Assembly: GCA_016934035.1 (NCBI GenBank)
Contig: JAFGTP010000013.1
Span: forward strand, 1 to 52,498
Direction: 5' to 3'
DNA: 52,498 nucleotides
Origin: Fidelibacterota bacterium
Lineage (GTDB): Bacteria; Fidelibacterota; UBA2242; JAFGTP01
Below, in pieces: positions 32,058 through 42,867 of the stretch. The position numbers and the translations under genes were made by a program. The first letter of the stretch is position 1. Each line of letters opens with the position of its first letter. The notes below the pieces were generated by a model. It was not told the origin of the DNA. It ran no database searches and worked only from the letters and a program-made list of their open reading frames with translations.

Positions 32058-34136
32058 TTATTCTTCTTTTTCTTTTTGTGATTCGGCAACTATTTTTTCC
32101 TGGACATCACCGGGAACTCTGTCGTAATGGGAGAATTTCTGTGCAAACAGACCTTTTCCCTGAGTCATGGAACGCAGTGTTGTTCCATAATGATAGAGTT
32201 CAGACAATGGGACCTGGGCTTTGATGATTTGATATTTCCCGGATGAATCCATACCGGATACCTTGCCACGTCTTGTCGAAATATCACCCATCACATCACC
32301 CATATATTCTTCAGGAATTGTCACTTCGAGGTTGTAAATCGGCTCCAGAAGGACAGGTTTAGCAACAGCAAAACATTCTTTGAGAGCACCTCTACCAGCG
32401 ATCTGAAAGGCGATATCTTTGGAATCCACCGGGTGCATTTTTCCATCGTAGAAATCGACTTCAATATCGGTTACCTTGTAGCCGGCAACAATTCCTTCTT
32501 CGCAGATTTGCTTTACGCCTTTTTCCACTGAGGGAACAAATACACGGTCAACATTCTGTCCAACCAATGTATCTCTGAAAACAACACCGGAACCAGGTTC
32601 GCCAGGTCTGACTCTCATCCAAACTTCAGCAAACTGCCCGGCACCGCCGGATTGTTTTTTATGACGATATTTTCCTTCGCCGGGTTTGGTGATGGTTTCA
32701 CGAAAACCAACTTTGGGTTGAATAAGATTGACTTCAACATTAAACCGGGCTTTTAATTTTTCAAGCATTACCTGAAGATGAAGTGTACCCTGTCCTGAGA
32801 TTACAGTTTGTTTTAATTCCGGATCAATTTCATAGCTAAAAGTGGGATCGATGTCCATCAGGGTTTGTAAACCTTCTTTGAGTTTATCTTCATCTGCCCT
32901 TGATTTTGGAAGGACAGCTTCTCTGATGACGGGTAATGGATACTGAATAGCGGGGTATTTGATGTCAAAGCCCTTTTCCGTTAGTGTATCGTTGGTGCGG
33001 GTTGATTTCAGTTTGGCGACAGTACCGATATCTCCGGCGTGTAAATGGGCCACTTCGAATTTTTCTTTTCCATTGGGTATAAAAATCTGGCTGATTTTTT
33101 CGGATTTTCCGGAGTTTTGGTTGTTTAGATCAACACCCGGTAATAATTTTCCGGTCATTACTTTAAAAATGGACAATTCACCTGCATGGGATTCTGCATT
33201 TGTCTTAAAAACAAAGAGCGATAATTTATCATTGTCACTGATTTTCATCTCAACTTTTTCTCCGCCTTTCAAACCCATTATAGCGCCTCTCTGGTCCGGT
33301 GCCGGAAAGTAAGAGGTTGCTGCTTCAAGAAAAGTACCAGTCCCTACATTGGTGGTAGCGGATAGCGGAAAAATTGGGAATAATTGACGGGTTGCAATGG
33401 CTTTGTTGATTCCTGTCATCAATTCTTCATCGGATAAAGATCCTTCTTCAAAGAATTTTTCCAGAAGTGCTTCATCGGATTCGGCGACAGATTCCATTAA
33501 TTTTTCTCGAATTGATTCGACTTTATCTTTGATGTCGCCTGTGAGTTCTTCGGAATCCATTGTCCCTTTTCCATCCAGAGAAAAAGTATAAATTTTTTGA
33601 GTAATGACATCGGCCACTTTTGAAAAACTGGCATGCTGGGTTACGGGAATAACAAATGGAACAGCCCCGTTTCCATAGGTTTCTTGCAATTCTTCAACGA
33701 CTTTGTCAAAGTCAGATTTGTCTCTGTCGATGTGGTTGACAATAAAGCCAAGGGGCAGATTATCTTCTTCAACAAATTTGTATACCAGGTCAGTACCAAC
33801 CTCACAACCATGTTCAGCATGAACGATGATCATACCCATATCCGCAACTCTGGTAATGCTTTTTGAGTCATTGACAAAATCTAGGTATCCCGGAGTATCA
33901 AAAATATTTATTTTATATTTTTTGTGTTCTGCTACCAAAACCGTAGAATTGAGAGAGTGCTTTTTTTCTTTTTCGATGTCAGTGTAGTCGGATTTTGTAT
34001 TTCCTTCATCGATTTTTCCCATTTTACTGGTAGCACCGGTGTAATGCAGTATTGCTTCAACAATGGTTGTTTTTCCTGTTCCAGCATGTCCTAAAAATGC
34101 AATGTTTCTAATTTCATCAGTTTGAAATTCTTTCAA
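32058..34136 (-). CDS. EF-G2-type translation elongation factor G homologue
   Basis: A 692-aa five-domain EF-G homologue. P-loop GHAGTGKTT (16-24) is intact, but the G3 motif reads DTPGYLDF with Tyr84 where canonical EF-G has the GTPase-activating His, and the G4 NKxD motif reads NHID (134-137). Domain IV keeps the RHKKQSGGAGQFAEV block, and the C-terminal RRGKVSGMDS segment is present. These changes are typical of the second EF-G paralogues (mycobacterial FusA2-like), for which weak or absent GTPase activity has been reported. The main translocation factor is presumably elsewhere. GGAGGG lies ahead of the ATG. Confidence 0.9.
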   Translation of the reverse strand: MKEFQTDEIRNIAFLGHAGTGKTTIVEAILHYTGATSKMGKIDEGNTKSDYTDIEKEKKHSLNSTVLVAEHKKYKINIFDTPGYLDFVNDSKSITRVADMGMIIVHAEHGCEVGTDLVYKFVEEDNLPLGFIVNHIDRDKSDFDKVVEELQETYGNGAVPFVIPVTQHASFSKVADVITQKIYTFSLDGKGTMDSEELTGDIKDKVESIREKLMESVAESDEALLEKFFEEGSLSDEELMTGINKAIATRQLFPIFPLSATTNVGTGTFLEAATSYFPAPDQRGAIMGLKGGEKVEMKISDNDKLSLFVFKTNAESHAGELSIFKVMTGKLLPGVDLNNQNSGKSEKISQIFIPNGKEKFEVAHLHAGDIGTVAKLKSTRTNDTLTEKGFDIKYPAIQYPLPVIREAVLPKSRADEDKLKEGLQTLMDIDPTFSYEIDPELKQTVISGQGTLHLQVMLEKLKARFNVEVNLIQPKVGFRETITKPGEGKYRHKKQSGGAGQFAEVWMRVRPGEPGSGVVFRDTLVGQNVDRVFVPSVEKGVKQICEEGIVAGYKVTDIEVDFYDGKMHPVDSKDIAFQIAGRGALKECFAVAKPVLLEPIYNLEVTIPEEYMGDVMGDISTRRGKVSGMDSSGKYQIIKAQVPLSELYHYGTTLRSMTQGKGLFAQKFSHYDRVPGDVQEKIVAESQKEKEE

Positions 34137-34159
34137 AATAGAACCCTCCTAAGTTCAGA

Positions 34160-35635
34160 TTAATGTGAATGAATGAATTTATGTCTTAATATTTTACCCA
34201 GCGGGTCTTCCGGAAATTCGTTGTAAATTTCTATAAAGTCCGGATGCAAAAATAATGGTAAATTTTCTTTTGCATAGTCTTTGACTTCTTTTACTGTGAG
34301 ATCACTGTCTTCTGCCACAACGCAAAATTTGATATTATCGTCTTTTTCACCCAGCAGTTTCAGTACATGAATTTGTTTAATTTTGGGATGGCGGCCAATT
34401 ATTTTTTCAATTTCTGTTGGGAAAATGATAAAACCGTTGCGGTGAATAATGTTTGATTTTTTGTCTACATAATGATAATACCCGTCAAAATCTTTTTTTA
34501 CGAGGTCTCCTGTGGCGACCCATTTATTTTGAAAGTTTTTATTTTTTTCGGAATTGTAGTAAGAAATCAGATTGGCTGTGGATTTAATATGAAGTTCCCC
34601 GGTATGGCCAATGGGCAATTCAACCTGCATAGCATTCATTATTTTCATTTCGCAGTCAGCCAGAGGTTTTCCCATGGAAGCCGGTTTGAAACTATCATTT
34701 TTCAGGTTGAAACTGACAATCAGCGATTCTGCCAGACCATATCCCAGCATTAAAGTTGAATTAAATTTATAGGTCCACATTTCGACAAAATTTTCATCCA
34801 GATTTTCTCCTACGGAAAGAGTATAATCTGTTACGGAAAGATTACCTTTGTCGGAGTGATCGAGGAGATTTTTCAGGTTTTTGGGTACGGAAACAAAAAC
34901 ATTGACCTTTTTTTCCTTGATTATTTTGAGAATAGTGTCATCGCTTTTGTTATCGGGAATTGTAATGGAGCCATTGGTTGTGACGGCCAATCCCAGAACC
35001 AGGATCAGGGATATAAAATTGGTGAAATCAGGATAGCCGATATAATTGAGGTTTTTTGTATTCTGAATGATTTTTTGACAAGCCAGAGAGTTATGTAAGA
35101 GGTTTTTGTGGGAAAGTAAAATATTTTTCGGAATGCCCATAGATCCCGATGTAAAAATAATTAATGCAGGATTTTCAATGTTTAAAAAAGGAATACGATA
35201 TTCGAAACTTTGCGGTTGTTGCAGTAAATTTTGGAAATTTTCCTCGTCTGACAAAGCCTCACCGATGACAATCCTGGTGGCGTTTACTCCGGATTTTTGG
35301 ATCACCGAACGATATTTTTCGTGGTATATGATGACCGATAAATTGAGAGAATTAATTTTTTGAATTAATATTTCAGGGTCCATTTTTACCGGCAGCAGTA
35401 CGGCTATGTCAGAATTTTTTTGAATGGCCAGAAAGGACAATATAAATTCAATGGAATCATCAATCAAAATACCAATATGACGTTGTTTATAAAGAGGTTT
35501 GTAAAGATTACAAGAAAGATTGTTGATTTTCAAGGCAATTTCTTTATAGGAAAAATCACCTGCTGAAGTTTTTAAAAATACTTTATTGGGATTTGTGTTT
35601 TTATTTTCTGATATGTATTGAATTAAATCTTTCAT
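34160..35635 (-). CDS. AMP-forming acyl-CoA synthetase/ligase family protein
   Basis: A 491-aa ANL-superfamily adenylating enzyme. Motif A3 is FTSGSMGIPK, A5 is MLGYGLAES, A7 is ATGDLVKKDFDGYYHYVDKK, A8 is RNGFIIFPTEIE, and A10 has LGKILRHK with the catalytic lysine. All key residues are present, so it should adenylate a carboxylic acid and transfer it to CoA or a carrier protein. The substrate cannot be read. ATG at 35635 is preferred to a TTG eight codons upstream. It is the promoter-proximal gene of a set with EF-G2 (23 bp later) and the HIT protein, an unusual combination. Confidence 0.85.
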   Translation of the reverse strand: MKDLIQYISENKNTNPNKVFLKTSAGDFSYKEIALKINNLSCNLYKPLYKQRHIGILIDDSIEFILSFLAIQKNSDIAVLLPVKMDPEILIQKINSLNLSVIIYHEKYRSVIQKSGVNATRIVIGEALSDEENFQNLLQQPQSFEYRIPFLNIENPALIIFTSGSMGIPKNILLSHKNLLHNSLACQKIIQNTKNLNYIGYPDFTNFISLILVLGLAVTTNGSITIPDNKSDDTILKIIKEKKVNVFVSVPKNLKNLLDHSDKGNLSVTDYTLSVGENLDENFVEMWTYKFNSTLMLGYGLAESLIVSFNLKNDSFKPASMGKPLADCEMKIMNAMQVELPIGHTGELHIKSTANLISYYNSEKNKNFQNKWVATGDLVKKDFDGYYHYVDKKSNIIHRNGFIIFPTEIEKIIGRHPKIKQIHVLKLLGEKDDNIKFCVVAEDSDLTVKEVKDYAKENLPLFLHPDFIEIYNEFPEDPLGKILRHKFIHSH

Positions 35636-35899
35636 GCCAATCTTCTGAAATCTATACAAATTCGGCTGACCAAAATAATGAATTTGGTTTATTAAATCAA
35701 GTTATTTGCTTGCTAATTTATATAAAATTTATTTTTGAAAATAACAGAGTATAAACATATTAGGCAGGATGTGTCTTTTGAGTCACAAAAATATATTTTA
35801 TGGAAAATTCTGAATAGGAACGGTTTTTGTTCGAATATTGGATATTCTGAAAATTTATATCAGAATAAGGTTTCAAAATAATTGTCCATTGAGGAGTTG

Positions 35900-38800
35900 A
35901 TGACCGAAAACAAGAACCCGACAATATTGATTGTGGATGACCGACCTGAAAATTTATCCTTTTTGAATGATCTGCTGGTGCAAAATGAATTCAACACCCT
36001 GACTGAAAAATCAGGAAAAAACGCTCTTGATTGCTTCAGAAATAATAAAATTGATCTGGTTTTACTGGATGTGGGACTTCCGGATATTTCCGGTTATGAA
36101 GTCTGCCGGGAAATTAGAAAAATATCTGTGATTCCCATTCTGTTTATAACCGGTCTGAACTCAGAGGAGGATAAACTGAAGGCCTTTGCCCTGGGAGCCA
36201 ATGACTTCATCACCAAGCCCTTTCTGAAAGAGGAAGTTCTTTACAGGGTCAAACTTCACTTGGATTATTATCTTTCTCACAACGCTATCAAAGCCAGTCG
36301 TGAGGAATTTCGCCGTATCGTCAATTCCATGCAGGAAGCATACTTCAAATTTAACGAAGATGGTCGCATCTTCTGCCATTCGCCTTCCTTTTTAAGGATA
36401 ATGAAAATTCCTGACCCGGAGCAGACCGGTGAATTAAATTTTTATGACTTCTTTGATGATCCGACTATATTGAAGGAATGTCTGACCAAAATTGAAAGAA
36501 ATGAAGTAATACATAATTTTGAAGTTTTGCTCAAAAATTATCTTGGAGAACCCATGAATGTATTGCTGAATGCATCGGGTTTTTACCTGGAAAATGAGAG
36601 GAAATTCTTTGAAGCTTTTTTGTCTGATATCACAGAGCAGAAACAACAGCACGAATATATCATCAGGCGGGAGAAATCTTCAAAATTGCTGCTGAAAATC
36701 GGGAAAAGAATTACCGGAAAATTGGAAATTAATTCCCTTATTGCCGAAATTGTCAATTCCATTCAGGAAGAATTCGGTTTTGACGGGGTGTTGCTTTTTT
36801 TCTGTGACAATGCCCAAAGCGTGAAATTGATTACCACTGCCGGAAAGCATAAAAAATACTTTCCAGACGATCTTGAGATTGATATTACCAAAGGACTGAT
36901 CGGAAAAGCAATCAGTGAAGGAAAAATAATTTATTCCAATGATGTTTCAACCTGTCAGGAGTATTTCAAATATAAAAATGAGGACACGCTGTCCGAACTT
37001 GTGTTACCTGTCGGATTTGAAAATGAAATTATTGGAGTTATTGATATTCAAAGCAGTAAAAAAAATTCCTTTGACCTGATTGCCCTTGAAACCATGGAAA
37101 ATTTGCAAAATCAGATCGGTGCAAGTTTAAGAAACGCAACCCTTTTTAAAAAAGTACAGGATGCATTGAGAAACCGCGAAACAGCAGAGCAGGCTGAAAT
37201 AACCGCTCTAAATAATTATCTGAATCTCTTTAATTCACTTCCAGACCCAGTTTTTGTTCTGGAGTTTGATTCTTTTAAAATAACAAAATTCAATGAATGC
37301 AGTCTGGAATTTTTCAAAGTCAATGAAAAGGCGTTGTTCCAACAATCCTTTTCTCTTCTCATGCAGGAAAATGCCTATGAAATATTTGTAAACAATATCA
37401 GAAACTGGAACAGGCAGAATTTTCATACCCATATAAAAATTATGGACGGCACAGAGAGAGAAGTAATGATCCATTCCAACAAGTATTCTTCTGGTAATGA
37501 AACTTATCTTGTTGTGATTATCCATGATCTTCAGAGAATCAGACAGATAGAAAAAAATTATAAAAATGCGAAACTGGAACTGGAACGAAAAAATCAGGAA
37601 TTGGAACAAAGCCAGGAATTGCTGCTCAATAAAATGATCGAATTAAAAAAAACCCAGAAAAAAGCAGAAGAAGCCAAACGGGAATTGGAAATCATCAATC
37701 AGCAATTGGAAGGTTCCATTGAAAATGCCAACCGGTTAGCCATGGAAGCTGAATTCGCCAATGTTGCCAAAACGGAATTTCTGTCCAATATGAGCCATGA
37801 AATCAGGACCCCGATGAACGGTATTATCGGTATGAGCAGCATTTTGCAGGAAACCAACCTTTCAGAGGAACAAAAGGAATATGTCAAAACCATTTCCAAT
37901 AGTGCTGAATCGCTCCTGTCAATCATCAATGATATTTTGGATTTTTCAAAAATAGAAGCCAATAAAATGGTCATTGAAGAAGAAAATTTTAATTTGAAAG
38001 AATTTCTGGAAGAGATGCTGATGATTTTTTCCCTTCGGGCCCAGGAAAAAAAGTTATGCATCAATCTTGATGTAGATGAACGGGTACCGGACCGGGTTGT
38101 CGGTGATGTAGTTCGTCTCAGGCAGATTTTGACAAACATCGTTGGCAATGCGATCAAATTTACAGAACAGGGCGGTATTGATTTTAAAGTCTATAAAAAC
38201 AACGATCTTAAGGGTGACAAAATTGAACTTCATTTTTCAATTACAGATACCGGTATTGGAATTCCTCAATCGAAAATTTTAAAGATTTTTAATTCCTTTG
38301 AACAGGCTGACAGCTCCACCACAAGAAAATATGGCGGGACCGGCTTGGGTCTGCATATTTCAAAGAGTCTGGCCCAGCTGATGGGCGGAGAAATTCAGGT
38401 CAAAAGCCAAGAGGGACGGGGTTCCTGTTTTACCTGCATCATTCCTTTTAAAAAATCCAACCGCAAAATTGAACTGACTTCACCAAAAATTGAACCAAAA
38501 GCTCCACTCCTGCAGAGCCGTGACCGGTACCATATACTGATTGCTGAAGATAATATTACCAACCAGATGGTTACCTTCAATATGGTCGAAAAACTGGGAT
38601 ACAAAGGAGATATTGCCGCAAACGGTGTAGATGCGCTTATTAAACTGACCAAAAAACATTACGATCTAATACTTATGGATATCAAAATGCCGGGTTTGAA
38701 TGGCCTCAAAGCCGCAAAAGAAATTCGGACTAACAGTAAATATGAGCAGTTCAAAGAAATTCCTATTATTGCCTTCACAGCCATGGCCGATCGAAGTGAG

Positions 38801-39337
38801 AGAGAAAGTATTCGCATGGCCGGTATGAATGACTTTTTATATAAGCCGACCAAAATCAACGTTCTCGATGAATTGATATGCAAATATCTATCAAAATCCA
38901 ATCCTCAAGATCAGATGGTTGCCAATCCGATGGTAATTGCTGAAAATCACAATAATAAACCTCAGACCAAAAGAGAAGTACAAAGCTCAGCCATTATCGA
39001 TTATAAAAAATTACTCGAAAAATTTTATGGAGATGAAGATGTTGCCCTTGAAATTTTGGAGATTTTTAAAGATGACTTTTACCTGATGCTGGTGGAACTG
39101 GAACAATTTGTGAAAATCCATGATTTTAACCAGATGTATGAAACTGCCCATAAAATGAAGGGCAGTGCCGGTAACATTGAGGCTGTTTCTCTTTCAAGTG
39201 AATGTCAGAGATTTTTACTGAATTGCAAAAATCAAAATTATGATGGTTGTCTAACTAATTTTAAAGCAATATCCGAACGATTTGACGATGTCAATCATTT
39301 TATTAGTTCAATAATGGATTACAATATCAATGAATAG
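35900..39337 (+). CDS. Hybrid sensor histidine kinase (REC-PAS-GAF-PAS-HisKA-HATPase-REC-HPt)
   Basis: A 1145-aa soluble multi-domain phosphorelay protein. Order: receiver (about 8-122, phospho-Asp57), PAS (about 132-250), GAF (about 265-425), PAS (about 445-550), a coiled coil rich in Lys/Glu, HisKA with His633 in [13 protein letters not shown], HATPase (INDILDFSK and [10 protein letters not shown] regions), a second receiver with Asp927 and an HPt domain with His1084 in [11 protein letters not shown]. Every phospho-site is intact, so a full His-Asp-His relay can run inside one chain and pass phosphate on to the receivers encoded next. No membrane segment is present, so it senses a cytoplasmic signal, perhaps through GAF or PAS ligands. 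A TTG six codons upstream is an alternative start; GAGGAG is closer to the ATG chosen. Confidence 0.92.
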   Translation: MTENKNPTILIVDDRPENLSFLNDLLVQNEFNTLTEKSGKNALDCFRNNKIDLVLLDVGLPDISGYEVCREIRKISVIPILFITGLNSEEDKLKAFALGANDFITKPFLKEEVLYRVKLHLDYYLSHNAIKASREEFRRIVNSMQEAYFKFNEDGRIFCHSPSFLRIMKIPDPEQTGELNFYDFFDDPTILKECLTKIERNEVIHNFEVLLKNYLGEPMNVLLNASGFYLENERKFFEAFLSDITEQKQQHEYIIRREKSSKLLLKIGKRITGKLEINSLIAEIVNSIQEEFGFDGVLLFFCDNAQSVKLITTAGKHKKYFPDDLEIDITKGLIGKAISEGKIIYSNDVSTCQEYFKYKNEDTLSELVLPVGFENEIIGVIDIQSSKKNSFDLIALETMENLQNQIGASLRNATLFKKVQDALRNRETAEQAEITALNNYLNLFNSLPDPVFVLEFDSFKITKFNECSLEFFKVNEKALFQQSFSLLMQENAYEIFVNNIRNWNRQNFHTHIKIMDGTEREVMIHSNKYSSGNETYLVVIIHDLQRIRQIEKNYKNAKLELERKNQELEQSQELLLNKMIELKKTQKKAEEAKRELEIINQQLEGSIENANRLAMEAEFANVAKTEFLSNMSHEIRTPMNGIIGMSSILQETNLSEEQKEYVKTISNSAESLLSIINDILDFSKIEANKMVIEEENFNLKEFLEEMLMIFSLRAQEKKLCINLDVDERVPDRVVGDVVRLRQILTNIVGNAIKFTEQGGIDFKVYKNNDLKGDKIELHFSITDTGIGIPQSKILKIFNSFEQADSSTTRKYGGTGLGLHISKSLAQLMGGEIQVKSQEGRGSCFTCIIPFKKSNRKIELTSPKIEPKAPLLQSRDRYHILIAEDNITNQMVTFNMVEKLGYKGDIAANGVDALIKLTKKHYDLILMDIKMPGLNGLKAAKEIRTNSKYEQFKEIPIIAFTAMADRSERESIRMAGMNDFLYKPTKINVLDELICKYLSKSNPQDQMVANPMVIAENHNNKPQTKREVQSSAIIDYKKLLEKFYGDEDVALEILEIFKDDFYLMLVELEQFVKIHDFNQMYETAHKMKGSAGNIEAVSLSSECQRFLLNCKNQNYDGCLTNFKAISERFDDVNHFISSIMDYNINE

Positions 39338-39352
39338 AAAATGGAGATGATG

Positions 39353-39745
39353 ATGAAAATTTTAATGGCCGAAGATGATTTTACCAGTCGAAAAATTTTG
39401 CAGATCATACTTGAAAAGTATGGCGATGTCGATATCGCAGCAGATGGGGCCGAAGCCGTCAAGGCATTTAAATATGCCATGGCTGAAAATGAACCCTATG
39501 ATTTTGTCTGTCTTGATATCATGATGCCGAAAAAAAGCGGGCAGCAAACGTTGAAGGAAATCCGCAAAATTGAAAAAGACCAGGGAATTTTGGAAGGTGA
39601 CGGTGCTAAAATAATTATGACAACCGCTATTGATGATTCCAATAATGTCATGACAGCTTTTCGTGAAATGGCAGATGGATACCTTGTCAAACCCATAACT
39701 GCCACTGCGATCAACAATAAATTACGGGAATTAGAATTAATTTAG
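39353..39745 (+). CDS. Single-domain response regulator (CheY-like)
   Basis: A 130-aa stand-alone receiver: acidic pair Glu7/Asp8 in AEDD, phospho-Asp in CLDIMMPKKSG, Thr-Thr in IIMTTA and Lys in LVKPI. There is no output domain, so it must act by protein contact or as a phosphate shuttle. Several ATGs run together; the last is chosen since GGAG lies 6 nt ahead. It follows the hybrid kinase by 15 bp and probably takes phosphate from its HPt domain. Confidence 0.88.
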   Translation: MKILMAEDDFTSRKILQIILEKYGDVDIAADGAEAVKAFKYAMAENEPYDFVCLDIMMPKKSGQQTLKEIRKIEKDQGILEGDGAKIIMTTAIDDSNNVMTAFREMADGYLVKPITATAINNKLRELELI

Positions 39746-39764
39746 TTAGAAAGAATGGTCTGCT

Positions 39765-41390
39765 ATGAGTTGGTTAAAAAGCGAGGATGTTTTAAACGAA
39801 ATTATTTTCAATATTCAGCACAAGGATTTAATCAAGGCCAAATTGGTCATGGAACATGTGGACCATATTGACAATGCAACCCAAAAACGAATTATGTATG
39901 AACTGGCAATGGCTGATCCTGATTTTTCCATACCGCTGATTGCCCATGTCATACAGAAGAACAAATCCTATGTCAACCGTTATCCGGAACTGAAAGACGC
40001 GCTTTTCCAGAATATCCTGCAAAAACCCTCTGTGCTTCTTGAACTCCTCAACAAAGAAACCCTGGACATCTATATTGACATGGTAGGAGAATTACAACTG
40101 GCTGATGCAATTCCGGTACTTTTGGAAAAACTTGAAAAAGATGACGACCTGCCCCAAAAGATGAAAATCATTGAAAATCTGGGCAACATTGGAGACCCGA
40201 AACCAATCCACAAAATTGCCAATTACCTGTATCATGAAAGCCGGCGTATGGTTTTCATCACCATAGAAGCCCTGGCCAAAATTGAAACACCTGAAAGTAT
40301 GCAAATCCTGGCCAACAGAATGGGCAAAGAGGAAGATGTGGATTTGATCCTGTTGGAAAAATTCAGTGAAGTTCAGGATTTCATATCTCTCCGAAAATTA
40401 AATGAAGCAATGAAGTCGTATTCACCGATATTGCGGAATTTTGCAAAAAATAAAATGGATAAAATTGGAAAAAAAATGGTCCCGGTACTCATGGAAAATC
40501 TGTACCTGCAGGACCCCAATACCCTGGTCCATACTTTAAACATTATCGGAGATCTGGGAGATGAAAGTGCTGTTAGTCCGATTCGAAAAATTATCACCTC
40601 AAATAATGACCCGAATGTCCGCTTTGCCGCTTATGAAGCCATTGGAAAACTGCCTGGTAAAAAAGGAAATTTCGTGCTGGCCAACGGGCTGATTGATATG
40701 GATGATAATGTTCGGGTGGCCGCTGCCAAAGCAGTGGACACAAAATATGACAACCTTCTGGCGGCAGGCATTAGAAATCTTTTGGACAATGAAGACAAAG
40801 ATGCCAGTCAGATCATCAAAGTCATCATTGATGCCCAGGCTGATCAGGTATTCTTGGATTTAATTGATAAACACCCTTTTTTTACAAAAGGTGCCATGGA
40901 TTACCTTCAGGATAAAGTCCATTTGGACATTAAAAATCATTTTTATAAACTGCTGATGGACCATCATTACATAGACCATTCAAAAAAATTGATGGAAAAA
41001 CCCGAAGCGCAACCTGAGGTGCCAAACCTGCTTGTTTGTGCTGTTGATGACTCCAAACTGATATTGAAAATATACAAGTCTGTGCTCTATGAAATGGGTT
41101 ATGATTCCATGCTTTTTGAAAATCCCAGTGAGGCTCTTGCCTGGCTCAGGCAACTGAAACCGGCGATTCTTTGTACTGATCTGAATATGCCTCAAATGAC
41201 CGGCATCGAATTGACGAAAGAACTGCGAAAAACCTATTCAAAAAGTGACCTGCCTATCGTAATGGTAACTACACAGGATGATAATCCGGACATGCTGGCT
41301 GCCAAAGAGGCCGGCGTCAATGAATTCGTCCAGAAGCCCTTTAATGCTGAAAAATTATCTATAATTTTTAGAAAGTATATTAATCAATGA
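39765..41390 (+). CDS. HEAT-repeat protein with C-terminal receiver domain
   Basis: A 541-aa protein. Residues about 60-385 are helical repeats of the HEAT/PBS-lyase type, with segments such as DAIPVLLEKLEKDDDLPQK and DESAVSPIRKIITSNNDPNVR, which form a protein-binding scaffold. Residues about 420-541 are a receiver with VDDSK, phospho-Asp472 in CTDLNMPQMTG, MVTTQ and QKPF. Phosphorylation would switch a scaffold surface, an uncommon output. It lies between the single receiver and the PP2C protein and overlaps the latter by 4 bp, so they are made together. Confidence 0.87.
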   Translation: MSWLKSEDVLNEIIFNIQHKDLIKAKLVMEHVDHIDNATQKRIMYELAMADPDFSIPLIAHVIQKNKSYVNRYPELKDALFQNILQKPSVLLELLNKETLDIYIDMVGELQLADAIPVLLEKLEKDDDLPQKMKIIENLGNIGDPKPIHKIANYLYHESRRMVFITIEALAKIETPESMQILANRMGKEEDVDLILLEKFSEVQDFISLRKLNEAMKSYSPILRNFAKNKMDKIGKKMVPVLMENLYLQDPNTLVHTLNIIGDLGDESAVSPIRKIITSNNDPNVRFAAYEAIGKLPGKKGNFVLANGLIDMDDNVRVAAAKAVDTKYDNLLAAGIRNLLDNEDKDASQIIKVIIDAQADQVFLDLIDKHPFFTKGAMDYLQDKVHLDIKNHFYKLLMDHHYIDHSKKLMEKPEAQPEVPNLLVCAVDDSKLILKIYKSVLYEMGYDSMLFENPSEALAWLRQLKPAILCTDLNMPQMTGIELTKELRKTYSKSDLPIVMVTTQDDNPDMLAAKEAGVNEFVQKPFNAEKLSIIFRKYINQ

Positions 41391-42508
41391 ACAAAAAAAA
41401 TTTTTTGGTAGAAATTGTGGATGACAAGGTCCTGAATCAAAAGGTTCTGGAAGCAATTCTCGAAAAAAATAATTTTCATACCATAACCGCCTCAAATGGT
41501 CAGGAAGCACGCCAAATGGCTGAGGAACAAAAGCCGGATATCATTTTAATGGACATCATGATGCCGGTGGAAGATGGTTTTGAAGCCTGCAAAAAATTAA
41601 AAAAAAATCCCCTGACCGCTGATATCCCGGTAATTTTTATTTCAGCTCTGGATAATGCGGAAAATAAAGTTGAAGGACTGAGCATTGGGGGTATTGATTA
41701 TATCACAAAACCTTTCAACAAAGAAGAGGTCCTGGTCAGAGTAAAAAATTACTTGAAATTATACCAGAATTATCAACATGTCATTGATTCCCAGACAGAA
41801 AAATTGTTGCAGCTGCAGCATGCTCAAAAAGCAATTTTGGAAAAGCCGGAAGATCTGCCTGAAGCAAAATTTACTGTAGCTTACAGGCCGATTGTAGAAG
41901 CAGGTGGTGACTTTTATGATGTCTTTGAAAGTGGTGAAGGCATCATGGAATATTTTGTTGCAGATATCAGTGGACATGACATTGGGGCCAGTTTTGCCAC
42001 ATCGGCCCTCAAAGCTCTGGTTCGCAACAATTCATCCCAGTTGTACACATTAACTGAAATTGCCAGTACCATTAATAAAATCCTGTGTACAATTTTTAAG
42101 TTCGGCCAGCACATCACAGCAGCCTATTTGCGAATAGACCGAAAACGGTATCAGGTTTCCTTTGTCAACGCAGCCCATTTACCCATCATCTACATTCCAA
42201 AAGAAGGAAAAGTCCGGTTGATGGAGGCAAATAATGGAATTATCGGTGCCTTTAAAGAATCCCTTTTCGTCCATTTTGATATGCAGGTAGAAGCTGGGGA
42301 TCGCTTCCTGTTATTTACCGATGGTCTGGTTGAATCTTTTGAAAAAAACAAAATGTCCAGAGAAGAGGGGATCAAAAAAATAACAGGTCTGATTGAGAAA
42401 TACCGGGAAATGCCGATAAATGAATTAACGACCTTATGTCTCAATGATATGTTTTGCGATGGTCGCATAGTTGAAGATGACATTGTCATTTTAATGACTG
42501 AGGTTTAA
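41387..42508 (+). CDS. Receiver-PP2C (RsbU/SpoIIE-type) serine phosphatase
   Basis: A 373-aa response regulator whose output is a PPM-family phosphatase. The receiver (about 5-122) has phospho-Asp56 in LMDIMMP and KPFNKEE. After a short coiled linker, the phosphatase (about 165-372) shows GGDFYDVF with Asp175, ADISGHDIGAS with Asp193, LFTDGLVE and EDDIVILM, i.e. the metal-binding acids of SpoIIE/RsbU. In known systems such enzymes dephosphorylate an anti-sigma-factor antagonist (STAS protein). No STAS protein or anti-sigma kinase is encoded nearby, so the target is open. The small hydrophilic proteins downstream are candidates. Coupled to the HEAT-receiver gene (4-bp overlap). Confidence 0.9.
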   Translation: MNKKNFLVEIVDDKVLNQKVLEAILEKNNFHTITASNGQEARQMAEEQKPDIILMDIMMPVEDGFEACKKLKKNPLTADIPVIFISALDNAENKVEGLSIGGIDYITKPFNKEEVLVRVKNYLKLYQNYQHVIDSQTEKLLQLQHAQKAILEKPEDLPEAKFTVAYRPIVEAGGDFYDVFESGEGIMEYFVADISGHDIGASFATSALKALVRNNSSQLYTLTEIASTINKILCTIFKFGQHITAAYLRIDRKRYQVSFVNAAHLPIIYIPKEGKVRLMEANNGIIGAFKESLFVHFDMQVEAGDRFLLFTDGLVESFEKNKMSREEGIKKITGLIEKYREMPINELTTLCLNDMFCDGRIVEDDIVILMTEV

Positions 42509-42522
42509 AGAAAGAGAAATAA

Positions 42523-42867
42523 ATGCTGCCTGAAGTCAACACATCAAACCCTTCTTTTCAAGTTTTTCAAAGCTCTGTCGTTGGTTCAATACAGGAAGCT
42601 GAGGCTAAGCGCAAACAAAAGGAGCCCACTCGTTTACAAAACGTCAAAGAGGCGAAAAACAAGGATGAATACAGTTCCACTACCAGGGACCCTGTTGAAA
42701 AAGACGAAGAACCCCTTGAAACTCTGTCAGAGGAAGACAAGAAAAAAAGAAAAAAGCAGGCAGCCTTGTCCGCGAACAATAATTATGCTCAGCACGCCTA
42801 TAGTAATCAACAAAACCTCGAACAAGCCACAGAAGATAAAACCACCAAACCGATTGCGGAAATTTAA
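42523..42867 (+). CDS. Small hydrophilic protein of unknown function
   Basis: A 114-aa highly charged protein rich in Lys, Glu, Gln and Asn, with a run KKKRKKQ near residue 75 and no predicted membrane segment or fold; it is probably disordered. It starts 14 bp after the phosphatase gene on the same strand and is likely cotranscribed. Many Ser/Thr residues would suit a phosphatase or kinase substrate, but this is only inference from context. Its stop codon overlaps that of the convergent flavoprotein gene. Confidence 0.6.
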   Translation: MLPEVNTSNPSFQVFQSSVVGSIQEAEAKRKQKEPTRLQNVKEAKNKDEYSSTTRDPVEKDEEPLETLSEEDKKKRKKQAALSANNNYAQHAYSNQQNLEQATEDKTTKPIAEI

